DNA of 64,000 nucleotides from Celerinatantimonas sp046054195 (GCF_046054195.1 NZ_JBEQCS010000010.1:1-64000); one strand, 5' to 3'. Numbered from the stretch's first letter, positions 1 through 9,264 are shown. Notes: a model not told the origin generated them from the sequence alone. A program made the numbers and translations.

Positions 1-49
1 CCTGCTAGGGCGCTGCTGGCAGGAAAGCCTTACAGGCGCATATGAAAAA

Positions 50-77
50 CCTCCGGCTATGCCGGAGGATTGTTTTT
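50..77 (+). terminator. Intrinsic terminator upstream of purA
   Basis: An 8-bp GC-rich stem (CCTCCGGC at 50-57 pairs with GCCGGAGG at 61-68) with a TAT loop is followed by ATTGTTTTT and preceded by an A-run. It could act in both directions. It probably ends the transcript of a gene left of the window; an open frame entering from the left stops at 43-45, but too little is present to identify it. Confidence 0.8.
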
Positions 78-227
78 ATGAATGTTTGTTAAAAATGATG
101 GGTTTAGGCTCTTTCATTGGTTATTTCTATACTTGCTCTAATTAGCTGGATATTTGAGCGTCCTCACTCCCATCTTTTAGGTAAATTTGATAGACTCTAT
201 TTTTAACTACTGCGCTGAATTAGGATA

Positions 228-1523
228 ATGGGAAAGAATGTAGTTGTTCTCGGCTCCCAATGGGGAGACGAAGGGAAAGGTAAGGTCGTTGACCTACTAA
301 CCGATAAAGCCGCTTATGTAGTGCGCTTCCAAGGTGGCCATAACGCTGGTCATACGCTTGTCATTAATGGTGAAAAAACAGTCCTTCACCTCATTCCATC
401 TGGCATATTACGTGAAAAAGTTACCTGTGTGATTGGTAATGGTGTTGTTTTGTCTCCTGAAGCATTGGTTGATGAGATGACCACCTTAGAAGAACGTGGT
501 ATTCCTGTTCGTGAACGGATGGTGCTCAGCGAAGCATGTCCATTAATTTTGCCTTACCACGTTGCACTGGATGCTGCTCGTGAAGCAGCGCTTGGCAAAA
601 AAGCGATTGGCACGACAGGTAAAGGTATTGGCCCAGCTTATGAAGATAAAGTTGCGCGCCGCTGTCTGCGGGTTGGTGACTTGTTCGATATGGAGCAATT
701 TGCTGCCAAATTAAAAGAAGTTCTGGATTATCATAACTTCCAACTGACTAACTATTATCACGTTGACCCGGTCAGTTATGATGATGTTCTAGCGCGCATG
801 CAAGAACTTGCACCACTGCTGACTTCGATGGTTAAAGATGTTGGTAGCCTGTTGGATACTGCTCGACGTAATGGCGATGGCATTATGTTTGAAGGTGCGC
901 AAGGCACATTGCTGGATATCGACCAAGGGACTTACCCATTTGTAACATCCTCTAACACCACCGCTGGTGGGGTTGCAACAGGAAGTGGTTTTGGCCCTCG
1001 TTACTTAGATTATGTTCTGGGAATTACCAAAGCATACGCGACTCGTGTCGGTGCTGGCCCATTCCCAACTGAGTTGTCTGATGATGTGGGTGAAATGCTT
1101 TGTCAGAAAGGTCAGGAATTCGGAGCTACCACTGGTCGTCGCCGCCGTACAGGTTGGTTAGATGCAGTTGCGATGCATCGAGCGATTCAAATTAACAGTA
1201 TTTCTGGCTTATGCTTGACCAAGTTGGATGTTCTTGATGGTCTCAAAGAAGTGAAAATTTGTGTTGGCTATAAAATGGCTGATGGTTCACTTCGTGATAT
1301 TCCACCGATGGCAGCTGATGGTTATGAACATGTTGAACCTGTTTATGAAACTCTGCCTGGTTGGGATGAATCCACATTTGGTGTTAAAAGTCGCGATGGA
1401 CTGCCTGAAAATGCATTGGCTTATATTGCACGCATTGAAGATATTTTGGGTGTTCCGGTTGATATCATTTCAACGGGTCCGGATCGTGAAGAAACGATTA
1501 TTCTTCGTCATCCATTTGCCTAA
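228..1523 (+). CDS. purA: Adenylosuccinate synthetase
   Basis: PurA joins IMP and aspartate using GTP, the first committed step from IMP to AMP in the cytoplasm. The 431-residue product has the family length. It opens with the GTP-binding segment GSQWGDEGKGK (about residues 9-19), followed by GGHNAGHT (about 37-44) and EGAQGTLLDIDQGTYP in the IMP-binding region. The ATG at 228 matches the conserved N-terminus, although the AGGA at 222-225 lies unusually close. The gene stands alone between two terminators. In E. coli purA is followed by nsrR-rnr-rlmB; here the dcw cluster follows and rnr lies about 45 kb away. Confidence 0.98.
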   Translation: MGKNVVVLGSQWGDEGKGKVVDLLTDKAAYVVRFQGGHNAGHTLVINGEKTVLHLIPSGILREKVTCVIGNGVVLSPEALVDEMTTLEERGIPVRERMVLSEACPLILPYHVALDAAREAALGKKAIGTTGKGIGPAYEDKVARRCLRVGDLFDMEQFAAKLKEVLDYHNFQLTNYYHVDPVSYDDVLARMQELAPLLTSMVKDVGSLLDTARRNGDGIMFEGAQGTLLDIDQGTYPFVTSSNTTAGGVATGSGFGPRYLDYVLGITKAYATRVGAGPFPTELSDDVGEMLCQKGQEFGATTGRRRRTGWLDAVAMHRAIQINSISGLCLTKLDVLDGLKEVKICVGYKMADGSLRDIPPMAADGYEHVEPVYETLPGWDESTFGVKSRDGLPENALAYIARIEDILGVPVDIISTGPDREETIILRHPFA

Positions 1524-1547
1524 CATCTTGCACTTGATTGGATATGA

Positions 1548-1573
1548 AGCGGCTCAGTGAGCCGCTTTTTTAT
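1548..1573 (+). terminator. Intrinsic terminator after purA
   Basis: A 7-bp stem (AGCGGCT at 1548-1554 with AGCCGCT at 1560-1566, loop CAGTG) is followed by a T-run, 24 bases after the purA stop codon. The next 230 bases to the mra promoter region are AT-rich and hold no gene I can support; they contain the 12-base direct repeat TTCATACTTTTT at 1636-1647 and 1697-1708. Confidence 0.9.
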
Positions 1574-1801
1574 TTTTATTAAAAACACAATTTTATCTGC
1601 AGTTTTAGCTGACATAGAAACAAATTCACTAGATATTCATACTTTTTAGTGCTTTCTATGCCGTTTTTGCCTGCTTTTTAGCGCTATTCCAACATCTTCA
1701 TACTTTTTTATAAATGACTTAATTCTTTTGCCTTATCAGCTAATTATCCGCTGTTATTAACAGAAAGTTGAAAAATTACTCAATTCGATGCACTGGCAAG
1801 C

Positions 1802-1830
1802 TTGCAAAGGGCTGGGAGGCTCCTTAAACT
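1802..1830 (+). promoter_or_regulatory. Candidate Pmra promoter of the dcw cluster
   Basis: TTGCAA (1802-1807) and TAAACT (1825-1830) are separated by 17 bases, a plausible sigma-70 pair with four matches in the -10 box. It sits just upstream of the MraZ-type repeats, as expected for a promoter repressed by MraZ. The elements are imperfect, so this is an inference from position plus partial consensus. Confidence 0.4.
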
Positions 1831-1837
1831 TACTAAC

Positions 1838-1862
1838 GTGGTAAAAAGTGGATCATTGTGGA
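1838..1862 (+). promoter_or_regulatory. MraZ operator: three 10-bp-spaced GTGG repeats
   Basis: GTGGT (1838), GTGGA (1848) and GTGGA (1858) recur at an exact 10-base period with 5-base spacers (AAAAA, TCATT). MraZ is known to repress its own promoter by binding short TGG-type direct repeats with about 5-nt spacers upstream of mraZ, so position and spacing fit autoregulation. The GTG at 1848, which opens a longer in-frame reading of mraZ, is part of the second repeat and is unlikely to be a start codon. Confidence 0.75.
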
Positions 1863-1883
1863 TCAGAAAGGATTTTAATACTC

Positions 1884-2339
1884 ATGTTACGTGGCGCGAA
1901 TTCGATCAATCTTGATAGCAAGGGCCGGCTGGCAATGCCGACTCGTTATCGTGATTGGCTTAGCGAAGAGTGCCAAGGGCAGATGGTTTGCACAGTTGAT
2001 ATCACGCTCAATTGTTTGTTGCTTTATCCACTTAATGAGTGGGAAGAGATTGAGCGTAAATTACGTAAATTATCGAGTATGAACCCGGCTGAGCGCCGTT
2101 TGCAGCGTTTGTTATTAGGATATGCAGATGACTGTCAGATGGATAAAAACGGCCGATTGCTGATTTCTGCACCGCTGCGCCAACATGCTGGGCTTGAGAA
2201 GCAAGTGATGTTGGTTGGCCAATTGAACAAGTTTGAAATATGGTCGGATCAGAATTGGAATGACCAAATTGAAAGCGATCTAAGCGTGTCGGATGACGAC
2301 GAACTATTTAGTGACCAGCTGCGGGACTTTTCTTTATAG
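1884..2339 (+). CDS. mraZ: Transcriptional regulator MraZ
   Basis: MraZ is the DNA-binding repressor of the division/cell wall operon and first gene of the cluster. The product from the ATG at 1884 is 151 residues, the usual length, and begins MLRGANSINLDSKGRL. It has the two AbrB-like swapped-hairpin repeats, each with the DxxxR motif (DSKGRL near residues 10-15 and DKNGRL in the second half). A purine-rich AGAAAGGA lies at 1865-1872. A GTG at 1848 would add 12 residues but falls inside the operator repeats. The stop codon abuts the rsmH ATG. Confidence 0.96.
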   Translation: MLRGANSINLDSKGRLAMPTRYRDWLSEECQGQMVCTVDITLNCLLLYPLNEWEEIERKLRKLSSMNPAERRLQRLLLGYADDCQMDKNGRLLISAPLRQHAGLEKQVMLVGQLNKFEIWSDQNWNDQIESDLSVSDDDELFSDQLRDFSL

Positions 2340-3284
2340 ATGACTGAACAATTTAAACATCAAAGTGTATTGCTGAATGAATCGGTGGATGCACTTCAAA
2401 TTTTTGCCGATGGAATATATATCGACGGAACGTTTGGCCGAGGAGGTCATAGCCGTCTTATTCTTTCGCAGCTTGGCAAAAATGGAAAATTACTGGTAAT
2501 AGACCGAGATCCACAAGCGATTGCGGTCGCAGAACAGCTTGCGTTGGATGATGCGCGAGTAACTGTATTAAAAGGGCCTTTTTCTCATCTACAAGAGTAT
2601 GTTGAACAACTCGGTTTATCGAAAAAGATCAATGGTGTTTTATTAGATTTAGGTGTTTCTTCACCGCAATTAGATGACCCATCGCGAGGATTTAGCTTTT
2701 TACGTGATGGTCCGTTAGACATGCGTATGGATCCAACCCGCGGGCAAACTGCCGCGCAATGGTTAGAAAAAGCTGAACTGGAAGATATTGTCTGGGTATT
2801 GAAGACGTTCGGTGAAGAAAAGTTTGCAAGACGGATCGCCACCGCCATTATTGAGCAACGCGCTCAACAACCTGTGCGTAGCACGCTTGAATTAGCCAAC
2901 TTGATTAGCCAAGCGATGCCTGTAAAAGAAAAGCATAAGCATCCTGCTACGCGTAGTTTTCAGGCGATCCGTATCTTTATTAATAGTGAGCTTGATGAAA
3001 TAAGCCAAGCTCTGGAAGGCGCTGTTGAAGTGCTCGCTCCTGATGGGCGATTATCTGTGATTAGTTTTCATTCATTAGAAGATAGGCTGGTAAAACGCTT
3101 CATTCGTAAACAGCAAAAGGGCAAAGATTATCCCCCTGGTTTGCCATTAACCGAGGCGCAGCTCAATGAAGGGCGCACTTTAAAAGCCATTGGCAAAGCG
3201 TATAAGCCATCGCTTGAGGAAGTTTCCCAAAATAGCCGTTCTCGCAGCTCTGTGTTGCGTGTTGCACAGCGAATCAATCTATGA
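2340..3284 (+). CDS. rsmH: 16S rRNA m4C1402 methyltransferase RsmH (MraW)
   Basis: RsmH N4-methylates C1402 of 16S rRNA in the decoding centre using S-adenosylmethionine. The 314-residue length matches E. coli (313). The SAM-binding segment YIDGTFGRGGHSRLIL lies at about residues 27-42, and LLDLGVSSPQLD and the C-terminal VISFHSLEDRLVK blocks are typical. The ATG directly follows the mraZ stop, and the last bases overlap ftsL by 4 nt, indicating translational coupling. Confidence 0.98.
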   Translation: MTEQFKHQSVLLNESVDALQIFADGIYIDGTFGRGGHSRLILSQLGKNGKLLVIDRDPQAIAVAEQLALDDARVTVLKGPFSHLQEYVEQLGLSKKINGVLLDLGVSSPQLDDPSRGFSFLRDGPLDMRMDPTRGQTAAQWLEKAELEDIVWVLKTFGEEKFARRIATAIIEQRAQQPVRSTLELANLISQAMPVKEKHKHPATRSFQAIRIFINSELDEISQALEGAVEVLAPDGRLSVISFHSLEDRLVKRFIRKQQKGKDYPPGLPLTEAQLNEGRTLKAIGKAYKPSLEEVSQNSRSRSSVLRVAQRINL

Positions 3285-3598
3285 ATCAAAGTGCTCGCCA
3301 GCCAAGTTTACTCGGCATCATCTTAAGCGACCTTAAACATTTTAAGTTGTTTTGGCTGATTGTCGTTTTGTGTCTGGTCAGTGCTCTGGCAATTGTCGTG
3401 ACGACTCAAAATACCCGTTTACTCATTACTCAACGCGCCAAACTTATCGATAAGCAAGACCAGTTAAATAACAACTGGCGTCACCTGTTAATTGAAGATA
3501 ATGCGTTAGATGAACACAACCGTATTGAACAGCTTGCTAAACAAAAGCTGCATATGGTGCGTCCTCAACCCAAAGATGAAGTGTTGGTGACGCCATGA
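3281..3598 (+). CDS. ftsL: Cell division protein FtsL
   Basis: FtsL is a bitopic divisome protein that with FtsB and FtsQ recruits and activates FtsWI. The 105-residue product has a short cytoplasmic tail, one membrane helix (about residues 20-41, FKLFWLIVVLCLVSALAIVV) and a periplasmic heptad region rich in Leu and Gln expected to form a coiled coil. Sequence alone is weakly conserved, so identification also rests on position between rsmH and ftsI. It overlaps both neighbours by 4 nt. Confidence 0.93.
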   Translation: MNQSARQPSLLGIILSDLKHFKLFWLIVVLCLVSALAIVVTTQNTRLLITQRAKLIDKQDQLNNNWRHLLIEDNALDEHNRIEQLAKQKLHMVRPQPKDEVLVTP

Positions 3599-5340
3599 AA
3601 CGTAAATCGAAATTAGGGAATCTCTATATACGCTGGCGTTTCATTGTCGTGATAATCTCTATCGCCTTGGTTTTCTCAGCATTGGTTGGGCGAGTGGCTT
3701 ATATCCAGGTGGTGAATGCAAAACAGCTCATCAGTCAAGGGGACAAACGTTCGGTACGCGTTGAGACAACCCGTGAACAGCGAGGCATGATTACTGACCG
3801 CCATGGAAGTGAACTGGCGATTAGTGTGCCTGTGCAGGCCATCTGGGCTGATCCGCTGCGTATTCAGCAATACCATAGTTTTGATAAACGTCGTCAATGG
3901 CAAGCACTGGCCAAAGTTCTCAATACTAATGTGAAGGATTTAGAAGGCAGGCTTGATAATCCCAAGCGGCGGTTTGTGTATTTGCGCCGTCAAGTCAGCA
4001 GTTCTTTAGCTGATTATGTGTCTAAGTTGGATATTCCGGGTATTTATCTCAAGCCTGAGTCTCGCAGGTTTTATCCAACGGGTGAAATTAGTGCGCATTT
4101 GGTTGGGTTTGTGAACATTGATGACCATGGTCAAGAAGGCATTGAACGCTCTTATGACAAATGGTTGACCGGTAAACCCGGTGAACGACTGGTTCGCCAA
4201 GATCGCTTAAGACGCACCATTGAGGATCTCTCGATCATCAAGCAGCAGCAACCCGGACACTCGATTGAGCTGAGCTTAGATCAACGGATTCAGACACTGG
4301 CTTATCGTGAACTTAAGCGAGAGGTTGAAGCAACCAAGGCAACCTCAGGCAGTGTGGTGGTGATTGATATTCGCACCGGTGAAGTTTTGGCAATGGCCAA
4401 CAGTCCGTCATTTAATCCTAATGATCGCAGCCAATTGCAGAGTTACCGTTATCGAAATCGAGCGGTTACCGATGCTTATGAGCCCGGCTCAACGATGAAG
4501 CCGTTTATTATGCTTACGGCTTTGGAAAAAGGTGTTGCTAACAAAAGCACCATTATTGATAACCGGCCAGGATACATTCGCATTGGACATCATATTGTTC
4601 GTGACGATGAAGTCCTAGGGCCGATGAATTTGACCACAATTTTAGAGAAATCGAGTAATATCGGCGCCGCAACATTGGCGATTCGCTCTGGAGTCGACTC
4701 GGTCATGCACACGTTTTATACCGTTGGCTTTGGCAACGTGTTAGGTACGGGGCTTGATGGTGAGTCCACCGGCATTGTGCCTCAGCGCCGACGCTGGTCT
4801 GACTTTGAGTTGGCAACGATGGCGTTTGGTTATGGTCTGACTGTCACGCCGCTGCAACTTGCTCATGCCTATTCAATTTTGGGCTCAGGTGGGATTGACC
4901 GACCGGTGTCGTTACTCAAGCTGGATAAAGCACCCAAAGGACAGCGTGTTTTTGATCGTCAGCACACTGAGATGGTGCTGAAAATGTTGCAGTCGGTGGT
5001 AAGCGATAAAGGGACTGCACCAAAAGCGCGAGTAGCTGGGTATCAAGTGGCTGGTAAAACAGGCACTAGCCGTAAAGCCAATGCCGGTGGTTATAGTGAT
5101 AATTATGTCGCGCTATTTGCAGGTGTAGCACCTGTGAGTAATCCGCGACTTGCAATCGCCGTTGTGATTAACAACCCGCAAGGCGATCGCTATTACGGCG
5201 GGCAAATTGCAGCGCCAGTATTTTCAAAGGTCATGTCTGGCAGTTTACAGTATTTAAATGTTCCACCTGATGGGCAAGGCATCCGCTTGGTCGCATTAGA
5301 TGATGGTTCAAAGTTACAGGATAAAAATGATGAAGGTTAA
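3595..5340 (+). CDS. ftsI: Septal peptidoglycan transpeptidase FtsI (PBP3)
   Basis: FtsI cross-links septal peptidoglycan in the periplasm as partner of FtsW. The 581-residue protein has an N-terminal membrane anchor (about 15-38), a PBP dimerisation domain and a transpeptidase domain. The latter carries the serine acylation site STMK (Ser299, Lys302), SSN (353-355) and KTG (488-490), so all catalytic motifs are present. The start overlaps ftsL by 4 nt and the end overlaps murE. Its length is close to E. coli PBP3 (588), though unlike that protein it has no long C-terminal extension after the catalytic domain. Confidence 0.98.
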   Translation: MKRKSKLGNLYIRWRFIVVIISIALVFSALVGRVAYIQVVNAKQLISQGDKRSVRVETTREQRGMITDRHGSELAISVPVQAIWADPLRIQQYHSFDKRRQWQALAKVLNTNVKDLEGRLDNPKRRFVYLRRQVSSSLADYVSKLDIPGIYLKPESRRFYPTGEISAHLVGFVNIDDHGQEGIERSYDKWLTGKPGERLVRQDRLRRTIEDLSIIKQQQPGHSIELSLDQRIQTLAYRELKREVEATKATSGSVVVIDIRTGEVLAMANSPSFNPNDRSQLQSYRYRNRAVTDAYEPGSTMKPFIMLTALEKGVANKSTIIDNRPGYIRIGHHIVRDDEVLGPMNLTTILEKSSNIGAATLAIRSGVDSVMHTFYTVGFGNVLGTGLDGESTGIVPQRRRWSDFELATMAFGYGLTVTPLQLAHAYSILGSGGIDRPVSLLKLDKAPKGQRVFDRQHTEMVLKMLQSVVSDKGTAPKARVAGYQVAGKTGTSRKANAGGYSDNYVALFAGVAPVSNPRLAIAVVINNPQGDRYYGGQIAAPVFSKVMSGSLQYLNVPPDGQGIRLVALDDGSKLQDKNDEG

Positions 5341-6796
5341 ACTAGCTGCGCTTCTAGCGGGCTGGTTAGATGTCCCGCTACCTGATGCGCTTAATGTCAG
5401 CGTGGATGATTTGGTGATAGATAGTCGCCAAGTCAAACCAGGTTGTTTGTTTGTCGCGGTGGTCGGGACTTTAAGTGATGGTCGCTTATATATCGACAAA
5501 GCAATTGCCAGGGGCGCAGTTGCTATTTTAGCTCAGGCTCAAAGCCTTGAGCAAGATGGCCAAATTGAAAGTCGCAATGGTGTTCCAATCGTTTATCGGC
5601 ACAGTTTAAAAGCTGATTTAGCAACGCTTGCTAAGCGTTGTTTTGGCCCATTACCAGAATATATTGTGGGTGTCACTGGCACCAATGGTAAAAGTACCAC
5701 GACTCACTTACTCGCATCATTGGCCAATCAGCACAATATCCAAGCCGCTGTGATGGGCACCTTGGGTAATGGGCGTCCAGGGGAACTGCACGGGGCGCTT
5801 AACACAACCGCTGATATTTTAACGAGTTATCGAACCTTAAGTGAATTTGCTGGTGCGGGTATTCAGTTGGTGGCGATGGAGGTTTCATCTCATGGGTTGG
5901 ACCAAGGGCGAGTTGCGGGAATAGCTTTTAAAGCGGCTATCTTTACCAATTTGACGCGGGATCATCTCGATTACCACGGCACGATGCAAGCTTATGGGCA
6001 AGCCAAAGAGCGGTTATTTGAGATGACGGATTCTCAGGTGCAGTTGGTTAATAGCGATGATGAATTTGGCCTTGAGTTGCTGGCTAGGCATCCTCATGCC
6101 AAAAGTTTTGGCCTAAACGCTAATGCCGATTGGCATGCTCAGATTGAAGCGATGACTCCCAAAGGCGTGAGCATTAGTGTGCATCATCACAACGAGCAAG
6201 TTGCGCTAGATGTGCCCCTGTTAGGTGAATTTAATGTGAGCAATCTGCTGGCAGCGGTGAGCTGTTTAGATGAACTTGGGTTAGTTGCGCTAAACCAGTT
6301 AACTGATTGCGATAAATTGCAAACCGTACCCGGACGAATGGAGCTGTTCAGTGGCAGTTCTCAGGTAGTTGTTGATTATGCCCATACTCCCGATGCTCTT
6401 GCTAAAGCGCTGCAGGGATTACGCAGCCATTGCCAAGGCAAACTCTATTGTATTTTTGGCTGCGGAGGCGATCGCGACCGCGGTAAACGGCCATTGATGG
6501 CACAGGCTGCCGAGCAATATGCGGACGTGGTGATTGTCACCAATGATAATCCTCGAACCGAAGTGCCTGAGCAAATTGCCCAAGATATCTGCAGCGGTTT
6601 TTCTGATTCTTTTTCTTATCGAGTGATTTTAGACAGACGAACAGCCATCAAGATGGCATTAGAACAGGCAGGGCACCAAGACATGATCTTGGTTGCAGGC
6701 AAAGGGCATGAAGATTATCAAATTATCGGCCATGACAAACTTGCTTACGATGAGCGCTCATTTGTCGCGCAAGCCGTTAAGGAGTGCTTATGTTAA
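5330..6796 (+). CDS. murE: UDP-MurNAc-tripeptide synthetase MurE (meso-DAP adding)
   Basis: MurE adds the third amino acid to UDP-MurNAc-L-Ala-D-Glu. The ATP loop GTNGKST lies near residues 116-122 and the substrate-selecting motif DNPR occurs in VTNDNPRTEVPEQ, which in this family marks meso-diaminopimelate rather than lysine. The ATG at 5330 (MKVKLAALL, 488 aa) is preceded at 9 nt by CAGGA; the ATG at 5327 is an equal alternative. A frame start at 5300 would extend well into ftsI and lacks support. It overlaps the ftsI end by 11 nt and the murF start. Confidence 0.97.
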   Translation: MKVKLAALLAGWLDVPLPDALNVSVDDLVIDSRQVKPGCLFVAVVGTLSDGRLYIDKAIARGAVAILAQAQSLEQDGQIESRNGVPIVYRHSLKADLATLAKRCFGPLPEYIVGVTGTNGKSTTTHLLASLANQHNIQAAVMGTLGNGRPGELHGALNTTADILTSYRTLSEFAGAGIQLVAMEVSSHGLDQGRVAGIAFKAAIFTNLTRDHLDYHGTMQAYGQAKERLFEMTDSQVQLVNSDDEFGLELLARHPHAKSFGLNANADWHAQIEAMTPKGVSISVHHHNEQVALDVPLLGEFNVSNLLAAVSCLDELGLVALNQLTDCDKLQTVPGRMELFSGSSQVVVDYAHTPDALAKALQGLRSHCQGKLYCIFGCGGDRDRGKRPLMAQAAEQYADVVIVTNDNPRTEVPEQIAQDICSGFSDSFSYRVILDRRTAIKMALEQAGHQDMILVAGKGHEDYQIIGHDKLAYDERSFVAQAVKECLC

Positions 6797-8172
6797 CAAT
6801 GAATCTGTCTGATATCGCGCTGGTTTGCCAAGGACAACTGATTGGTGATGATCAGCCAATTAGCTCAATCTGTACTGACAGCCGCCATATTGCGCCAGAA
6901 GAGCTGTTTATCGCTCTGGTTGGCGATCACTTTGATGGTCATCATTACCTTCAGCAAGTGGCTCAGTGTGGCGCGGGAGCTGCGTTAGTGAGCCAGGATA
7001 TCGAGCTGGATATTCCTATTGTTCGGGTGAAAGATACGCGCATTGCATTAGGACAAATCGCCGCTTGGCAGCGCCAGCAATTTACCGGACCCGTTGCGGC
7101 CATTACCGGCAGCAATGGCAAAACAACCGTAAAAGAGATGCTCAGTGCTATTTTAAATCTCAAATATAACGTGTTGTTTACCCAAGGTAATTTTAATAAT
7201 GATATCGGCTTGCCACTGACTTTATTGCGCTTAAATGAAGAACATCAAGCGATGGTGTTAGAGCTTGGTGCAAATCATCCGGGGGAGATCACCTATACCG
7301 CAAATATAGCCAAAGCGGATGTCGCACTGGTCAATAACGTTGGGGATGCCCATATCGAGGGATTCGGCAGCCGTGATGGCGTGGCCAATGAAAAAAGTGA
7401 GATTTTTGCAGCGCTTGATGAACAAGGATGTGCTGTTTTCGAATCCGACAGTCCTTATCTTAATTTGTTTAAACAAAAAACAGATAAAGCTCGCAGCGTG
7501 AGCTTCGGTTTATCGCAAACCGCTGATGTTTGGGCTGAGGATGCGAAATGTTTAAGTGATGGCTGTTATCAATTCAATCTTTGCTGTGGTGTCGAGAGCG
7601 CTTTAGTCAAATTGAAAACACCAGGTTTGCACAATGTTAAAAATGGCTGTGCAGCTAGTGCTATGGCTTTGCAGATGGGCATGAGTGTAGATGAGTGCGC
7701 CAAAGCATTAAGTGAATTCTCCGGTGTGAGTGGCCGCCTGCGGCGACTGAAACTGTCTGAGCATATTACGCTTTTTGATGACACTTATAATGCCAATCCA
7801 AATTCATTTAATGCCGCTTTAGATGTGCTTTGTAGTCGCGATAGCTTTGCTATGTTAGTTGCCGGAGATATGGGCGAGTTAGGTGAGCAAAGTAAGTCAG
7901 CCCACCAAGCATTAGGCGAGCAGGCAAAAGCGCGTCACATTGAACTAATTGCAACGGGGGCTCAGATGAAATATGCCGCCCAAAGTGCCGGTGACTATGG
8001 CTTGTATTATGACGACCAGCAATCGCTGGCTAAAGCATTGTTAGCGCGCCTTCATGAGCTCGATGCGCATCATTCAAATGCGTTGGTTGTCGTGAAAGGT
8101 TCTAGGAGTAGTCAGATGGAAAAGACTGTCCAATTTATTCAACAAAATTTTAATAAGGTTCATCAATGTTAG
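6790..8172 (+). CDS. murF: UDP-MurNAc-tripeptide D-Ala-D-Ala ligase MurF
   Basis: MurF adds D-Ala-D-Ala to give UDP-MurNAc-pentapeptide, the last cytoplasmic Mur ligase step. ATP loop ITGSNGKTTVKEM is near residue 105, and the product of about 460 residues is close to E. coli (452). AAGGAG at 6779-6784 favours the ATG at 6790; the GTG at 6784 overlaps that site and the ATG at 6799 is rather far. The D-Ala-D-Ala it needs must come from a ddl gene elsewhere, since none is in this cluster. It overlaps mraY by 7 nt. Confidence 0.97.
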   Translation: MLTMNLSDIALVCQGQLIGDDQPISSICTDSRHIAPEELFIALVGDHFDGHHYLQQVAQCGAGAALVSQDIELDIPIVRVKDTRIALGQIAAWQRQQFTGPVAAITGSNGKTTVKEMLSAILNLKYNVLFTQGNFNNDIGLPLTLLRLNEEHQAMVLELGANHPGEITYTANIAKADVALVNNVGDAHIEGFGSRDGVANEKSEIFAALDEQGCAVFESDSPYLNLFKQKTDKARSVSFGLSQTADVWAEDAKCLSDGCYQFNLCCGVESALVKLKTPGLHNVKNGCAASAMALQMGMSVDECAKALSEFSGVSGRLRRLKLSEHITLFDDTYNANPNSFNAALDVLCSRDSFAMLVAGDMGELGEQSKSAHQALGEQAKARHIELIATGAQMKYAAQSAGDYGLYYDDQQSLAKALLARLHELDAHHSNALVVVKGSRSSQMEKTVQFIQQNFNKVHQC

Positions 8173-9248
8173 TTTGGTTAGCGGGATTTTTAGAACAATA
8201 CATCCACGCTTTTGCGTTGTTTGATTATCTGACCTTTCGGGCAGTGATGAGTCTTTTGACTGCGCTGACATTCGGGTTATGGCTAGGCCCAAAAGTCATT
8301 CATCGCCTGCAATTATTGCAGGTTGGGCAAACCGTCCGTGATGACGGCCCTAAAACCCATTTAAGTAAAGCTGGCACCCCAACTATGGGCGGCTTGATGA
8401 TCCTCGCTTCGGTATTTCTTTCGACGCTGTTATGGGCGCGATTGGATAACCAGTATGTTTGGATCATGTTGTATGTGTTTGGTAGCTACGCACTGATTGG
8501 TTTTGTTGATGATTATCGAAAAGTCGTGCGTAAAAATACTGACGGATTAGTGGCGCGCTGGAAATACTTTTGGCAGTCAGTTGTGGCGCTAAGTGTTGGG
8601 ATATTTATCTATGCTACTGCTGATAACCCAGCGCAAACGCAATTGGTGATTCCCTTTGTCAAAGAGATTATGCCGCAACTGGGCTGGCTGTTTATCCCAC
8701 TGACTTACTTTGTGATTGTCGGTTCAAGTAATGCGGTCAATCTAACCGATGGGTTGGATGGACTGGCAATTATGCCAAGTGTTCTGGTTGCCGGTGCGTT
8801 TGCGCTGCTGGCATGGGTCACCGGCAATAGCCATTTCTCGCAATACCTGTTTATCCCTTATGTTCATCGAGCCAGTGAGTTAATGGTGGTTTGTACCGCG
8901 TTAAGTGGTGCCGGGCTTGCCTTTTTATGGTTTAACACTTATCCCGCGCAGGTCTTTATGGGCGATGTGGGCTCGCTCTCCATTGGCGCTGCTCTTGGCG
9001 CAGTTGCTGTACTGGTACGTCAGGAATTTTTATTAGTGATTATGGGCGGCGTGTTCGTTGCCGAAACTGTCTCGGTCATCTTGCAAGTTGGCTCATACAA
9101 ACTGCGTAAAAAGCGGATTTTTCGCATGGCGCCGATTCATCATCACTATGAGTTAAAAGGGTGGCCAGAAACTCGTGTTATCGTCCGTTTCTGGATTATT
9201 TCATTGATTTTAGTACTGATTGGTCTTGTGACCTTAAAAGTTCGTTAG
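8166..9248 (+). CDS. mraY: Phospho-MurNAc-pentapeptide transferase MraY
   Basis: MraY is the integral membrane enzyme that moves phospho-MurNAc-pentapeptide to undecaprenyl phosphate, forming lipid I. The 360-residue length equals E. coli MraY. About ten hydrophobic helices are visible. The family signatures are present: the TPTMGGLMI loop, the Asp-rich FVDDYRK, NLTDGLDGLA with catalytic and Mg2+-binding aspartates, and the late cytoplasmic FRMAPIHHHYELKGW. The start lies inside the murF end (CAATGTTAG), giving tight coupling. Confidence 0.99.
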   Translation: MLVWLAGFLEQYIHAFALFDYLTFRAVMSLLTALTFGLWLGPKVIHRLQLLQVGQTVRDDGPKTHLSKAGTPTMGGLMILASVFLSTLLWARLDNQYVWIMLYVFGSYALIGFVDDYRKVVRKNTDGLVARWKYFWQSVVALSVGIFIYATADNPAQTQLVIPFVKEIMPQLGWLFIPLTYFVIVGSSNAVNLTDGLDGLAIMPSVLVAGAFALLAWVTGNSHFSQYLFIPYVHRASELMVVCTALSGAGLAFLWFNTYPAQVFMGDVGSLSIGAALGAVAVLVRQEFLLVIMGGVFVAETVSVILQVGSYKLRKKRIFRMAPIHHHYELKGWPETRVIVRFWIISLILVLIGLVTLKVR

Positions 9249-9264
9249 TCGAGGCAAGCGGTAA

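Noticed and set aside
1..45. Open frame entering from the left and stopping at 43-45
   Set aside because: Only 14 codons are inside the window and they match nothing I recognise, including the HflC or YjeT ends expected before purA in E. coli.
1848..1883. GTG-initiated N-terminal extension of mraZ
   Set aside because: The added 12 residues overlap the operator repeats and are absent from the family.
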